Shown: in pieces, positions 1 through 5,145 of the stretch
Position numbering within the stretch: the stretch's first letter is position 1
How the letters are laid out: every line of letters starts with the position of its first letter
From: an uncultured Collinsella sp.
GTDB lineage: Bacteria; Actinomycetota; Coriobacteriia; Coriobacteriales; Coriobacteriaceae
Assembly (NCBI GenBank): GCA_900553415.1
Contig: USDH01000101.1
Coordinates: 1 to 5,858, forward strand
Direction of reading: 5' to 3'
Length of the DNA stretch: 5,858 bases
Notes under the pieces: model-generated
Told to the model about the DNA's origin: nothing
Databases searched by the model: none
What the model saw: only the letters and a program-made list of their open reading frames with translations
Program-made: the position numbers and the translations under genes

Positions 1-192
1 CGTCTTAATAGAGAGAATCTCCCCTGCGTCGGCTAAGAGATTGAGGTTGCGGTAGACCGTGCCGCGGCTGATCTTGTCATCCTGTTCGCGTACGGCGTTG
101 TAGATTTCGTCGGCGGTGGGATGGTTATAGCTTTGGCGCACGGCGTCAAGAACCAGCTTTCGCTGCCTGGTATTCCTTCTTTGCACCGCCAT
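1..192 (-). CDS. Fur/PerR-family metalloregulator, N-terminal part (runs off the window)
   Basis: Only the first 64 codons lie in the window, and the frame is still open at base 1. They form the winged-helix DNA-binding domain of the Fur superfamily: the RQRKLVLDAV helix (9-18), HPTADEIYNAV (24-34) and the recognition helix SRGTVYRNLNLL (42-53). His24 in HPTADEIY aligns with the PerR metal ligand in the same motif (His37 in B. subtilis PerR), so a PerR-like peroxide sensor is a reasonable guess. Fur or Zur cannot be excluded, because the metal-binding dimerisation domain is outside the window. The ATG at 192-190 follows AGAGG (205-201) with an 8-base gap, and an in-frame stop lies upstream at 243-241. 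The gene begins 61 bases after the acylphosphatase stop and probably has its own promoter. The family usually represses genes for metal uptake or oxidative stress in the cytoplasm. Confidence 0.9.
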   Translation of the reverse strand, partial: MAVQRRNTRQRKLVLDAVRQSYNHPTADEIYNAVREQDDKISRGTVYRNLNLLADAGEILSIKT

Positions 193-228
193 GCGCCTCG
201 CCTCTTTTCTGTCAACGGTCGTAGGTAA

Positions 229-257
229 ATGATACCGTATTTAGCACACAATACTAA
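229..257 (-). promoter_or_regulatory. Candidate promoter of the Fur-like gene, with a small palindrome over the -10
   Basis: On the minus strand TATCAT (234-229, five of six matches to TATAAT) sits 17 bases downstream of TTAGTA (257-252, a weak -35). The -35 lies at the very end of the acylphosphatase gene. A perfect palindrome ATACcGTAT (232-240) overlaps the -10 and could be an operator for autoregulation, as is common in the Fur family. It does not match the classic 19-base Fur box or the PerR box closely, so the operator role is inference. Confidence 0.4.
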
Positions 258-664
258 TAACGAGGAATGAAACCGTCTTCATGGGCAAATGGGGCTCGGG
301 TCTGGGCGTCTACGAGGCGAAAACGTGTTCCCATGCGCTCGTAGGAGGCATGAAGCGCCTCGAGATGAGATAGGACGTTTGCCGGAGCTCCCTGTATCTC
401 CATCTCGACTGAGCCGTCTTCCATGTTACGCACCCAGCCGGTGAGCGCGCGTGCCTGCGCGAGGTTGGTGTGGGTAAAGCGAAAGCCAACGCCCTGGACT
501 TGCCCCGTCCAGCGCAGGAAATAGCGCAGGGGAGTGTCTTGAGTGGCCTCGTCGCTTGCGAGCACAGTAAGCCTGCGGCGCAGCTCGAGCTCGACGTTTG
601 ATGGTTTTTGAGGCTCTCGACTGCCGCCGGTGACGCTGGAGAAGAACGTATCGAAGAGGCCCAT
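254..664 (-). CDS. acyP: Acylphosphatase with N-terminal extension
   Basis: Acylphosphatases hydrolyse the carboxyl-phosphate bond of acyl phosphates such as acetyl phosphate or carbamoyl phosphate. They are small cytosolic enzymes. The signature GQVQGVGFR (54-62) provides the phosphate cradle and catalytic Arg62, and GWVRNMEDGSVE (76-87) provides catalytic Asn80. The 18-residue distance between them matches the family (Arg23 and Asn41 in the vertebrate enzyme). The usual length is 90-100 residues, while this protein has 136. The first ~46 residues (MGLFDTFF, then a charged stretch) precede the core and are unexplained. The start at 664 lies 2 bases after the oxidoreductase stop, which suggests translational coupling. 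No strong Shine-Dalgarno sequence precedes it, and a shorter form from a GTG at codon 35 is a weaker possibility. The stop is TAG. Confidence 0.9.
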   Translation of the reverse strand: MGLFDTFFSSVTGGSREPQKPSNVELELRRRLTVLASDEATQDTPLRYFLRWTGQVQGVGFRFTHTNLAQARALTGWVRNMEDGSVEMEIQGAPANVLSHLEALHASYERMGTRFRLVDAQTRAPFAHEDGFIPRY

Positions 665-666
665 AG

Positions 667-1773
667 CTATGCCTGCTTGCCTGCGTCGGCCGGGAAGGTT
701 ATGCCGGCCTGCTGGCGCACGGCATCCATGATACGCAGCGAGACAAGCGTGACATCGCGATAGTGGCCAAGCTCATGGCGTCCCGCCGGGGTCTCCCAAA
801 TCTCTTCCTTAACGTTATCGATGCCGCCGATGGCGGTGATAAAGTCTGCGAGTTCGTATTCCATAGTGTTGCTCGATTTGGGCAGGTCGAGCACGCGGCC
901 GTTCTCGCCCTGTTCGCGCGGTGCCTCGGTCGCCGAGCCGCGTACGACGTCGCCGCGATAGTCGATGCGGACGTTGCGGGGCGTGGACAGATGGTCGATC
1001 TGGATAGTGCCACGCTCGCCTTCGATCTGCGAGGGCAGCAGGTCATTCGTAATTTTGGAGTGCGCGAGCTCGACGGAGATGCGGCCACCGCCGTAGCTGG
1101 CGAGGATGGAACCGCAGCCGTCGATGGGGCCGTGCGTGAGCTGTCGCGTGGTGGGGTCGAGCAGAGTAGTCATGCTCGTAAGGCCGGAGGGCATGCCGAA
1201 AATCTCGACCATGGGCTCGACGGTGTAGACGCCAATGTCCATGAGGGAACCCGATGCCATATTGCAGTCGAAGATATTGGTGGCGCGTCCCGCGAGAATC
1301 TCGTTGTAGCGCGAGGAATATTTGCCAAAGCGCAATGAGGCGCGGCGGATGGGGGCGATCTCGCCCAGGGCGTCCTCGATGGCGTGGAAGGCGGGATCGT
1401 GGAGGGGACGCATGGCCTCGAGGGCCACGACACCTGCTGCCTCGGCAGCGCGGAAGACTTCCAGCGCCTGCGCTTCGGTGGCGCAGAAGGGCTTCTCGAC
1501 GATGACATGCTTGCCACCGGCGATGCAGGCAAGGGCCTGCTCGTAGTGGAGCGCATTGGGGCTGCCGATGTAGACGGCGTCGACGTCGTCGGCGGACGCA
1601 AGCTCGTCAAGTGCGGTGAAGTTACGCTCGCCGCCGTGTTCGGCGGTAAAGGCGGCGCCGCGCTCGGCATCGCGCGAGAGCGTGCCCACAAACGCGGCTT
1701 GGTCGTTGGCGTTGACGACCTGGATAAAGTCGTCGGTAATCATGGATGTGCCGATGGTCGCTATACGCAGCAT
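667..1773 (-). CDS. Gfo/Idh/MocA-family NAD(P)-dependent oxidoreductase
   Basis: This 368-residue protein has the two-domain layout of the family. An N-terminal Rossmann fold (about 1-120) begins MLRIATIGTS, followed by SPNALHYEQA (71-80) and the hallmark EKPF (93-96), whose lysine is conserved for cofactor and substrate handling. A C-terminal alpha/beta domain follows, containing GSLMDIGVYTVEPM (175-188), the usual substrate-side helix. The nucleotide loop reads G8-T-S-M-I-T rather than GxGxxG, a deviation seen in some subfamilies. Members oxidise or reduce sugars, inositols or related polyols; the substrate cannot be read from the sequence. The ATG at 1773 has a strong GAGGGGG Shine-Dalgarno sequence (1784-1778). 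The gene is followed after 2 bases by the acylphosphatase, so the two are probably co-transcribed. Nothing links their functions clearly. Confidence 0.92.
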   Translation of the reverse strand: MLRIATIGTSMITDDFIQVVNANDQAAFVGTLSRDAERGAAFTAEHGGERNFTALDELASADDVDAVYIGSPNALHYEQALACIAGGKHVIVEKPFCATEAQALEVFRAAEAAGVVALEAMRPLHDPAFHAIEDALGEIAPIRRASLRFGKYSSRYNEILAGRATNIFDCNMASGSLMDIGVYTVEPMVEIFGMPSGLTSMTTLLDPTTRQLTHGPIDGCGSILASYGGGRISVELAHSKITNDLLPSQIEGERGTIQIDHLSTPRNVRIDYRGDVVRGSATEAPREQGENGRVLDLPKSSNTMEYELADFITAIGGIDNVKEEIWETPAGRHELGHYRDVTLVSLRIMDAVRQQAGITFPADAGKQA

Positions 1774-1777
1774 GTAT

Positions 1778-1823
1778 CCCCCTCGTGCCGTTCGGTTTAC
1801 AGGATGAGTGTAGCGCGAGGGGG
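1778..1823 (-). repeat. Perfect 8-base inverted repeat covering the oxidoreductase ribosome binding site
   Basis: CCCCCTCG (1778-1785) and CGAGGGGG (1816-1823) are perfect inverted copies separated by 30 bases. On the minus strand the proximal arm is the GAGGGGG Shine-Dalgarno sequence of the oxidoreductase gene. The distal arm lies just upstream of a candidate -10 (TACACT, 1812-1807). A transcript reading through from RNase H would carry both arms and could hide the binding site, whereas a transcript starting at the local promoter would lack the distal arm. The structure is visible; its role is inferred. Confidence 0.5.
1807..1812 (-). promoter_or_regulatory. Candidate -10 of the oxidoreductase-acylphosphatase unit
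   Basis: TACACT on the minus strand is preceded by GCGC, giving GCGCTACACT. This closely resembles GCGCTACAAT in front of RNase H. It lies 33 bases before the oxidoreductase ATG. I see no convincing -35 at 16-18 bases upstream, so the call rests on the hexamer, its position and the similarity to the neighbouring site. Confidence 0.3.
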
Positions 1824-1848
1824 CAGGAAATAGCGTGCGAAAACGCCG

Positions 1849-2334
1849 TTACAGGTCGCTCTCGTTAAAGCCGGTGTCGATATCGAGGTTACTGCCGTCG
1901 GCCGCCGTGGTGGCGAGCTCATCGCAGCGCTCGTTGAGCTCGTGACCGGCGTGACCCTTAACCCAGATGAACTCAACCTTGTGCTTGCTTTTGGCAGTGA
2001 GTAGGCGCTCCCACAGGTCGCGGTTCTTGACGGGCTGCTTGTTGGCGGTTTTCCATCCGCGCTTTTTCCAGCCGTCGATCCAGTGCTTGTTAAAGGCGTT
2101 GACGACGTACTGCGAATCGGAATGGACCTCGACCTCGCAGGGGCGGTTAAGTGCCTCGAGCGCCACGATGACCGCCATGAGCTCCATGCGGTTGTTGGTG
2201 GTCTTGGCGTAGCCGCGCGAAAGCTCGGAGGTGAAGGTCTTGCCGGCGGGGTTGGTGTATTTGAGCACGGCGCCGTAGCCGCCGCGTCCCGGATTTGATC
2301 GGGCCGAGCCGTCGGTATAGATGATGACCTTCAC
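1849..2334 (-). CDS. rnhA: Ribonuclease HI
   Basis: RNase HI is a cytosolic endonuclease that cuts the RNA strand of RNA-DNA hybrids, such as Okazaki primers and R-loops. All catalytic residues are visible in the 161-residue protein: Asp8 in YTDGS, Glu51 in NNRMEL, Asp73 in HSDSQYV, His128 in WVKGHAGH and Asp138 in NERCDELA. The basic stretch around 85-103 (WIDGWKKRGWKTANKQ) corresponds to the substrate-binding handle of the E. coli type enzyme. I place the start at the GTG at 2334-2332, because AAAGGA lies 5 bases upstream and the protein then begins with the usual VKVIIYTDGS. An in-frame ATG at 2385 would add 17 residues but lies upstream of the likely -10 box. A short acidic tail follows the core. 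The length is normal for the family (about 150-160). Confidence 0.95.
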   Translation of the reverse strand: MKVIIYTDGSARSNPGRGGYGAVLKYTNPAGKTFTSELSRGYAKTTNNRMELMAVIVALEALNRPCEVEVHSDSQYVVNAFNKHWIDGWKKRGWKTANKQPVKNRDLWERLLTAKSKHKVEFIWVKGHAGHELNERCDELATTAADGSNLDIDTGFNESDL

Positions 2335-2372
2335 GGGCTTCCTTTCGTTGGGTACGTTTCGTGTGAGTGACC

Positions 2373-2378
2373 ATTGTA
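2373..2378 (-). promoter_or_regulatory. Candidate -10 of rnhA
   Basis: TACAAT (2378-2373, minus strand) matches TATAAT at five of six positions and lies about 40 bases before the GTG start. A TTGCTA hexamer is present upstream (2404-2399), but the 20-base spacing is longer than usual, so the -35 is uncertain. The site sits just beyond the LysR gene, so RNase H probably does not depend on LysR transcription. Confidence 0.4.
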
Positions 2379-2433
2379 GCGCCATGCCCGCCGGGGGCTA
2401 GCAATCTACGATTTCTACCCCGTCTTCCGACAG

Positions 2434-3336
2434 TTAGTTGGCACGGATGATGCGGTTGAGCTCGTCGAGGTATTGCTGCAAGAGGGGAGAGGGCTTGCGC
2501 TCGTCGTGCATGATATAGCCTACGTGCATCGTTGGGGCGTCTGCTAACGGGATCGATGCCATACCCCATTGCATTTCATTGGAGAGGACACCGGTCGACA
2601 GGGTGTAGCCGTTCGACGTGATAAGTAAGTTAGTAAGTGTTCCGCGGTCCGAGATTCGTATGTTGCGGTCGCAAGGGATATAGCTAAAAGGTTCCTCGGC
2701 GTAATAGAAGGAGTTTGAGGTTCCCTGCTCAAAGCTGTAGCGCGTATATGGTGTGAGGTCGGCAAGGGACAGCTGCGGGCGGCGGGCAAGCGGGTGGCGC
2801 TCGCTCACGAAGACGTGGACCGTCGCGTCGAATAGGGGATGGAAGCTTGCACGGGCATCGGCGAAGGCCTTCTGCAGAACGCGGGCGTTAAAGTCATCCA
2901 GATACAGAATGCCAATATCGCTGCGAAACGCACGGACGTCATCGATGATCTGCGATGTGGTGGTCTCGCGCATGATGAACTCGAACTTGCTGTCGCGGCA
3001 GCGCTCGACCACGTTGACAAAGGCCTCGACCGAAAAGGCGTAGTGCTGGGCGGAAATGGCGAGGCGGGCTTGCGGGGTACCGCCGTCCTCGTAGCGCGCC
3101 TCGAGCATGTCGGCCTGCTCTACGACCTGGCGCGCATAGCCTAAAAGCTCGGTGCCGTCGTTGGTGAGCGTGACGCCGCGGCTGGAGCGCGTAAAGATCT
3201 CCAGATGGAGCTCCTGTTCCAGGCTTTTGACGGCATTGGAGATATTGGACCGTGCCGTATAGAGGCGCTGAGCTGCGGCGTTGATTGAACCGGACTCTGC
3301 CACGGCGATCAAAAAACGAAGCTGCTGAAGGGTCAT
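2434..3336 (-). CDS. LysR-type transcriptional regulator
   Basis: The 300-residue protein has LysR-type architecture and length. An N-terminal winged helix-turn-helix opens with MTLQQLRFLIAVAESGSINA and continues with AAQRLYTARSNISNAVKSLE (21-40) and LEIFTRSSRGVTLTNDG (45-61). A linker helix (about 62-85) and an effector-binding domain (about 90-290) follow. I prefer the ATG at 3336, because GAGAGG (3351-3346) lies 9 bases upstream, whereas it abuts the alternative ATG at 3345. The gene is divergent from metY, the classic arrangement for a LysR regulator and its target. A LysR-type palindrome lies between them, so control of metY and of itself is likely but not proven. The effector cannot be read from the sequence. 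A role in sulfur metabolism, as for CysB or MetR, is suggested only by the neighbour. No intrinsic terminator is evident after the stop. Confidence 0.92.
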   Translation of the reverse strand: MTLQQLRFLIAVAESGSINAAAQRLYTARSNISNAVKSLEQELHLEIFTRSSRGVTLTNDGTELLGYARQVVEQADMLEARYEDGGTPQARLAISAQHYAFSVEAFVNVVERCRDSKFEFIMRETTTSQIIDDVRAFRSDIGILYLDDFNARVLQKAFADARASFHPLFDATVHVFVSERHPLARRPQLSLADLTPYTRYSFEQGTSNSFYYAEEPFSYIPCDRNIRISDRGTLTNLLITSNGYTLSTGVLSNEMQWGMASIPLADAPTMHVGYIMHDERKPSPLLQQYLDELNRIIRAN

Positions 3337-3357
3337 CGACGCCATCCTCTCGATCGC

Positions 3358-3374
3358 TATCTATAAAACAGATA
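3358..3374. promoter_or_regulatory. LysR-type binding palindrome between lysR and metY
   Basis: TATCT (3358-3362) and AGATA (3370-3374) form a perfect inverted repeat with a 7-base AT-rich centre. It contains the LysR-type pattern of T-N11-A within ATC-N9-GAT. The centre at 3366 is about 66 bases upstream of the predicted metY start near 3432, which is where LysR proteins usually have their recognition site. It is also 30 bases upstream of the LysR start codon (3336), where binding could repress the regulator itself. Sequence and spacing are seen; the binding is inferred. Confidence 0.5.
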
Positions 3375-3396
3375 ACAGGTTAGCGCTTTTAAGTGA

Positions 3397-3425
3397 TTGA
3401 CCGAGAGAAACAATGCTCGTACTAT
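3397..3425 (+). promoter_or_regulatory. metY promoter
   Basis: TTGACC (3397-3402) and TACTAT (3420-3425) are separated by exactly 17 bases and match the sigma-70-type consensus at five of six positions each. Transcription would start near 3432, giving a leader of about 177 bases before metY. No other pair in the lysR-metY interval is as good. Confidence 0.75.
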
Positions 3426-3480
3426 TCAAAACACACAAAGGCGGTAGGTTATTAAGCCGACTACGGAATCGGGACGCGAA

Positions 3481-3603
3481 AGGAGGCCCGCATATGAATT
3501 GCTTACCAAGACGAATGCCGGGCTCCTGTTTGCGCCCGTCGGCGTGATCAGGAGACAGCGACTTACTTCTCTCTTTTTATTTACTTTTGTTCGATCAAGG
3601 AGA
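3481..3603 (+). promoter_or_regulatory. Putative translational attenuator in the metY leader
   Basis: Five segments alternate in complementarity: AGGAG (3481-3485), CTCCTG (3523-3528), CAGGAGA (3549-3555), TCTCTTT (3570-3576) and AAGGAGA (3597-3603, the metY Shine-Dalgarno region). The first two anchor a 12-bp stem with two single-base bulges, with the leader-ORF ATG in its loop. Segments two and three close a hairpin of about 14 bp (one T-T mismatch, two G-T pairs, loop CGTC). Segment four can pair with either segment three or segment five. Pairing 2:3 leaves 4 free to hide the metY site, while pairing 3:4 exposes it. The U-rich run begins 16 bases after the second stem, so a normal intrinsic terminator is unlikely. 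I do not recognise a SAM riboswitch or T-box here. Confidence 0.5.
3494..3547 (+). CDS. 17-residue leader peptide upstream of metY
   Basis: An ATG at 3494 follows a perfect AAAGGAGG (3479-3486) with a 7-base gap, the strongest Shine-Dalgarno sequence in the window. It opens the short frame MNCLPRRMPGSCLRPSA, ending in TGA at 3545-3547. Cysteine codons stand at positions 3 and 12. The second (3527-3529) overlaps the CTCCTG pairing segment, so a ribosome waiting there would mask it. The adjacent AGA and CGA codons (3509-3514) are another possible pause site. The peptide has no recognisable domain and is probably a sensor of translation rather than a functional product. Cysteine-responsive leader ORFs are known in front of sulfur genes in mycobacteria. 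Here the two cysteines are not consecutive, which is weaker than a poly-Cys tract. The peptide ends 61 bases before metY. Confidence 0.6.
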   Translation: MNCLPRRMPGSCLRPSA

Positions 3604-3608
3604 TCATC

Positions 3609-4919
3609 ATGAGCCAGTTCATCAACAACCCCGAGCACACCTTTGGTTTCGATACCCTGCAGCTGCATGTTGGCCAGGAGAGCGCCGATCCTGCACCCGA
3701 TGCCCGCGCCGTGCCTATCTATCAGACCACCTCGTACGTGTTTCGTAACTCCCAGCACGCTGCCGACCGCTTTGGCCTGGCCGACGCCGGCAACATCTAC
3801 GGCCGTCTGACCAACTCCACCCAGGGCGTCTTCGAGGACCGTATCGCCGCACTCGAGGGTGGCGTGGCGGGTCTTGCCGTCGCCTCCGGTGCCGCCGCCA
3901 TCACCTATACCCTGCAGGCTCTTGCCCAGGCCGGTGACCATGTGGTTGCCCAGAAGACCATCTACGGTGGCTCCTATAACTTGCTGGAGCATACGCTTTC
4001 CCAGTTTGGCGTCGAGACCACGTTTGTCGATGCCCATAACCTGGAAGAGGTCGAGGGTGCCATCAAGGACAACACCACGATCATCTATCTCGAGACGCTC
4101 GGCAACCCCAACTCTGACATCCCCAACATCGACGCCATCTCCGAGATCGCCAAGAAGCACGGTCTGCCGGTTGTCGTCGACAACACCTTCGGCACCCCGT
4201 ATCTGTTCCGTCCGCTGGAGCATGGTGCCAACATCGTCGTCCACTCCGCAACCAAGTTCATCGGCGGCCACGGCACCTCGCTGGCCGGTGTGATCGTCGA
4301 CGGCGGCAACTTCGATTGGAAGGCGAGCGGAAAGTACGCCCAGATCGCTGAGCCCAACCCCTCCTACCACGGCGTTTCGTTTGCCGAGGCTGCCGGTTCC
4401 GCCGCCTTCGCAACCTATGTCCGCGCTATCCTGCTGCGTGACGAGGGTGCCTGCATCAGCCCGTTCAACGCCTGGGTCCTGCTCCAGGGCACCGAGACTC
4501 TGTCGCTGCGCGTTGACCGTCATGTTGAGAACACCAAGAAGGTCGTTGAGTTCCTGGCTGGTGACAGCCACGTCGCCAAGGTGAACCACCCGAGCCTGCC
4601 TGAGCACCCCGATCACGAGCTCTATCAGAAGTACTTCCCACGTGGCGGTGCCTCGATCTTTACCTTTGAGATTAAGGGTGGCCAGGAGGCAGCTTGGAAG
4701 TTCATCGATCATCTGCAGGTGTTCTCGCTGCTCGCCAACGTGGCCGACGTCAAGTCGCTCGTCGTGCACCCGGCTACCACCACGCACTCCCAGCTCTCTG
4801 CCGAGGAGCTCGCCGAGCAGAACATCACGCCCTCCACGATCCGTCTTTCCATCGGTACCGAGAACGCCGAGGATATCATTTGGGATCTGAAGCAGGCCTT
4901 CGCCGCGCTGGACGAGTAA
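3609..4919 (+). CDS. metY: O-acetylhomoserine sulfhydrylase (O-acetylhomoserine aminocarboxypropyltransferase)
   Basis: This cytosolic PLP enzyme joins O-acetyl-L-homoserine and sulfide to give homocysteine and acetate, the direct sulfhydrylation route to methionine. The 436-residue length fits MetY, which is longer than cystathionine synthases and lyases (about 380-400). Visible Cys/Met-metabolism PLP features are NIYGRLTNST (62-71, Tyr64 and Arg66 toward the neighbouring subunit's PLP phosphate), the phosphate loop ASGAAA (92-97), stacking Tyr119 in IYGGSYN, Asp191 in VVDNTFGTP, the Schiff-base Lys216 in HSATKFIGGHG and Arg412 in IRLSIGTE for the substrate carboxylate. The insert FDWKASGKYAQIAEPNPSYH (235-254) is typical of this subfamily. 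The ATG at 3609 has AAGGAG (3597-3602) 6 bases upstream. The gene has its own promoter, a structured leader and a strong terminator, so it is probably monocistronic. O-succinylhomoserine or methanethiol as alternative substrates cannot be excluded. Confidence 0.95.
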   Translation: MSQFINNPEHTFGFDTLQLHVGQESADPAPDARAVPIYQTTSYVFRNSQHAADRFGLADAGNIYGRLTNSTQGVFEDRIAALEGGVAGLAVASGAAAITYTLQALAQAGDHVVAQKTIYGGSYNLLEHTLSQFGVETTFVDAHNLEEVEGAIKDNTTIIYLETLGNPNSDIPNIDAISEIAKKHGLPVVVDNTFGTPYLFRPLEHGANIVVHSATKFIGGHGTSLAGVIVDGGNFDWKASGKYAQIAEPNPSYHGVSFAEAAGSAAFATYVRAILLRDEGACISPFNAWVLLQGTETLSLRVDRHVENTKKVVEFLAGDSHVAKVNHPSLPEHPDHELYQKYFPRGGASIFTFEIKGGQEAAWKFIDHLQVFSLLANVADVKSLVVHPATTTHSQLSAEELAEQNITPSTIRLSIGTENAEDIIWDLKQAFAALDE

Positions 4920-4929
4920 GGCGACTTGT

Positions 4930-4944
4930 GCAAGGACCCCTTGC
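4930..4944 (+). repeat. Small hairpin just after metY
   Basis: GCAAGG (4930-4935) and CCTTGC (4939-4944) form a perfect 6-bp stem with the loop ACC, 10 bases after the metY stop. No T-run follows, so it is not a terminator by itself. It may protect the 3' end of the transcript or be chance. Confidence 0.35.
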
Positions 4945-4979
4945 GACTCGATAGGTATAACTGCATAAAATGCCTGCTC

Positions 4980-5020
4980 AAGGCGCCTGTGCGAACAATG
5001 GTTGCACAGGCGCCTTTTTT
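4980..5020 (+). terminator. Intrinsic terminator of metY
   Basis: A perfect 13-bp stem (4980-4992 with 5004-5016), GC-rich and built on AAGGCGCCTGTGC, has an 11-base loop and runs into six T residues (5015-5020). It lies 60 bases past the metY stop and should end the metY transcript. The left side has only two A residues, so it is not clearly bidirectional. Confidence 0.93.
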
Positions 5021-5101
5021 GCATAGGGAGGGCGCTATTACAGGGTTTTTGGCATGCTTTATGCATTCGAGTTGTGGAAAACTCCTGTTAAGAGGATGTG
5101 A

Positions 5102-5137
5102 GTTTTACGCAATTGACGTGCGCCTTTTGAGTAAAAC
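5102..5137 (+). repeat. 7-base inverted repeat upstream of the secreted-protein gene
   Basis: GTTTTAC (5102-5108) and GTAAAAC (5131-5137) are perfect inverted copies with 22 bases between them, a centre-to-centre distance of 29 bases. The 211 bases between the terminator and the next gene otherwise hold no ORF. This could be a paired operator or one stem of a leader structure; the sequence does not decide. Confidence 0.4.
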
Positions 5138-5145
5138 CGCAGGTC

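Noticed and set aside
33..251. 72-codon minus-strand frame overlapping the Fur-like gene
   Set aside because: It overlaps the well-supported Fur-family frame in another phase, has no Shine-Dalgarno sequence and encodes no recognisable motif.
763..1833. Plus-strand open frames over the oxidoreductase gene
   Set aside because: They are out-of-frame shadows of a clear family member, with low-complexity composition and no supported start sites.
2335..2385. N-terminal extension of RNase H from an ATG at 2385
   Set aside because: This ATG has no Shine-Dalgarno sequence and lies upstream of the likely -10 (TACAAT, 2378-2373). The GTG at 2334 has AAAGGA in place and gives the family's usual N-terminus.
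3337..3345. LysR start at the ATG at 3345
   Set aside because: The GAGAGG sequence directly touches this ATG, leaving no spacing. The ATG at 3336 has a normal 9-base gap and gives the usual LysR N-terminus.
3549..3579. Intrinsic terminator in the metY leader
   Set aside because: The T-rich run begins 16 bases after the CAGGAG arm and is interrupted, so the stem and the run do not form a normal terminator.
3432..3608. SAM riboswitch or T-box in the metY leader
   Set aside because: I could not find the conserved cores of these elements as I know them, and a translated leader ORF with alternating pairing segments explains the region better. A covariance-model search would settle it.
4941..4969. 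Possible promoter TTGCGA, 17 bases, CATAAA after metY
   Set aside because: Both hexamers are weak, and transcription would start at the terminator hairpin, leaving essentially no product.
3426..5066. Open frame of 546 codons on the minus strand, covering all of metY
   Set aside because: It is antisense to a fully convincing PLP enzyme, has no recognisable motifs, crosses the metY terminator and promoter region and is explained by G/C-rich third positions in metY.
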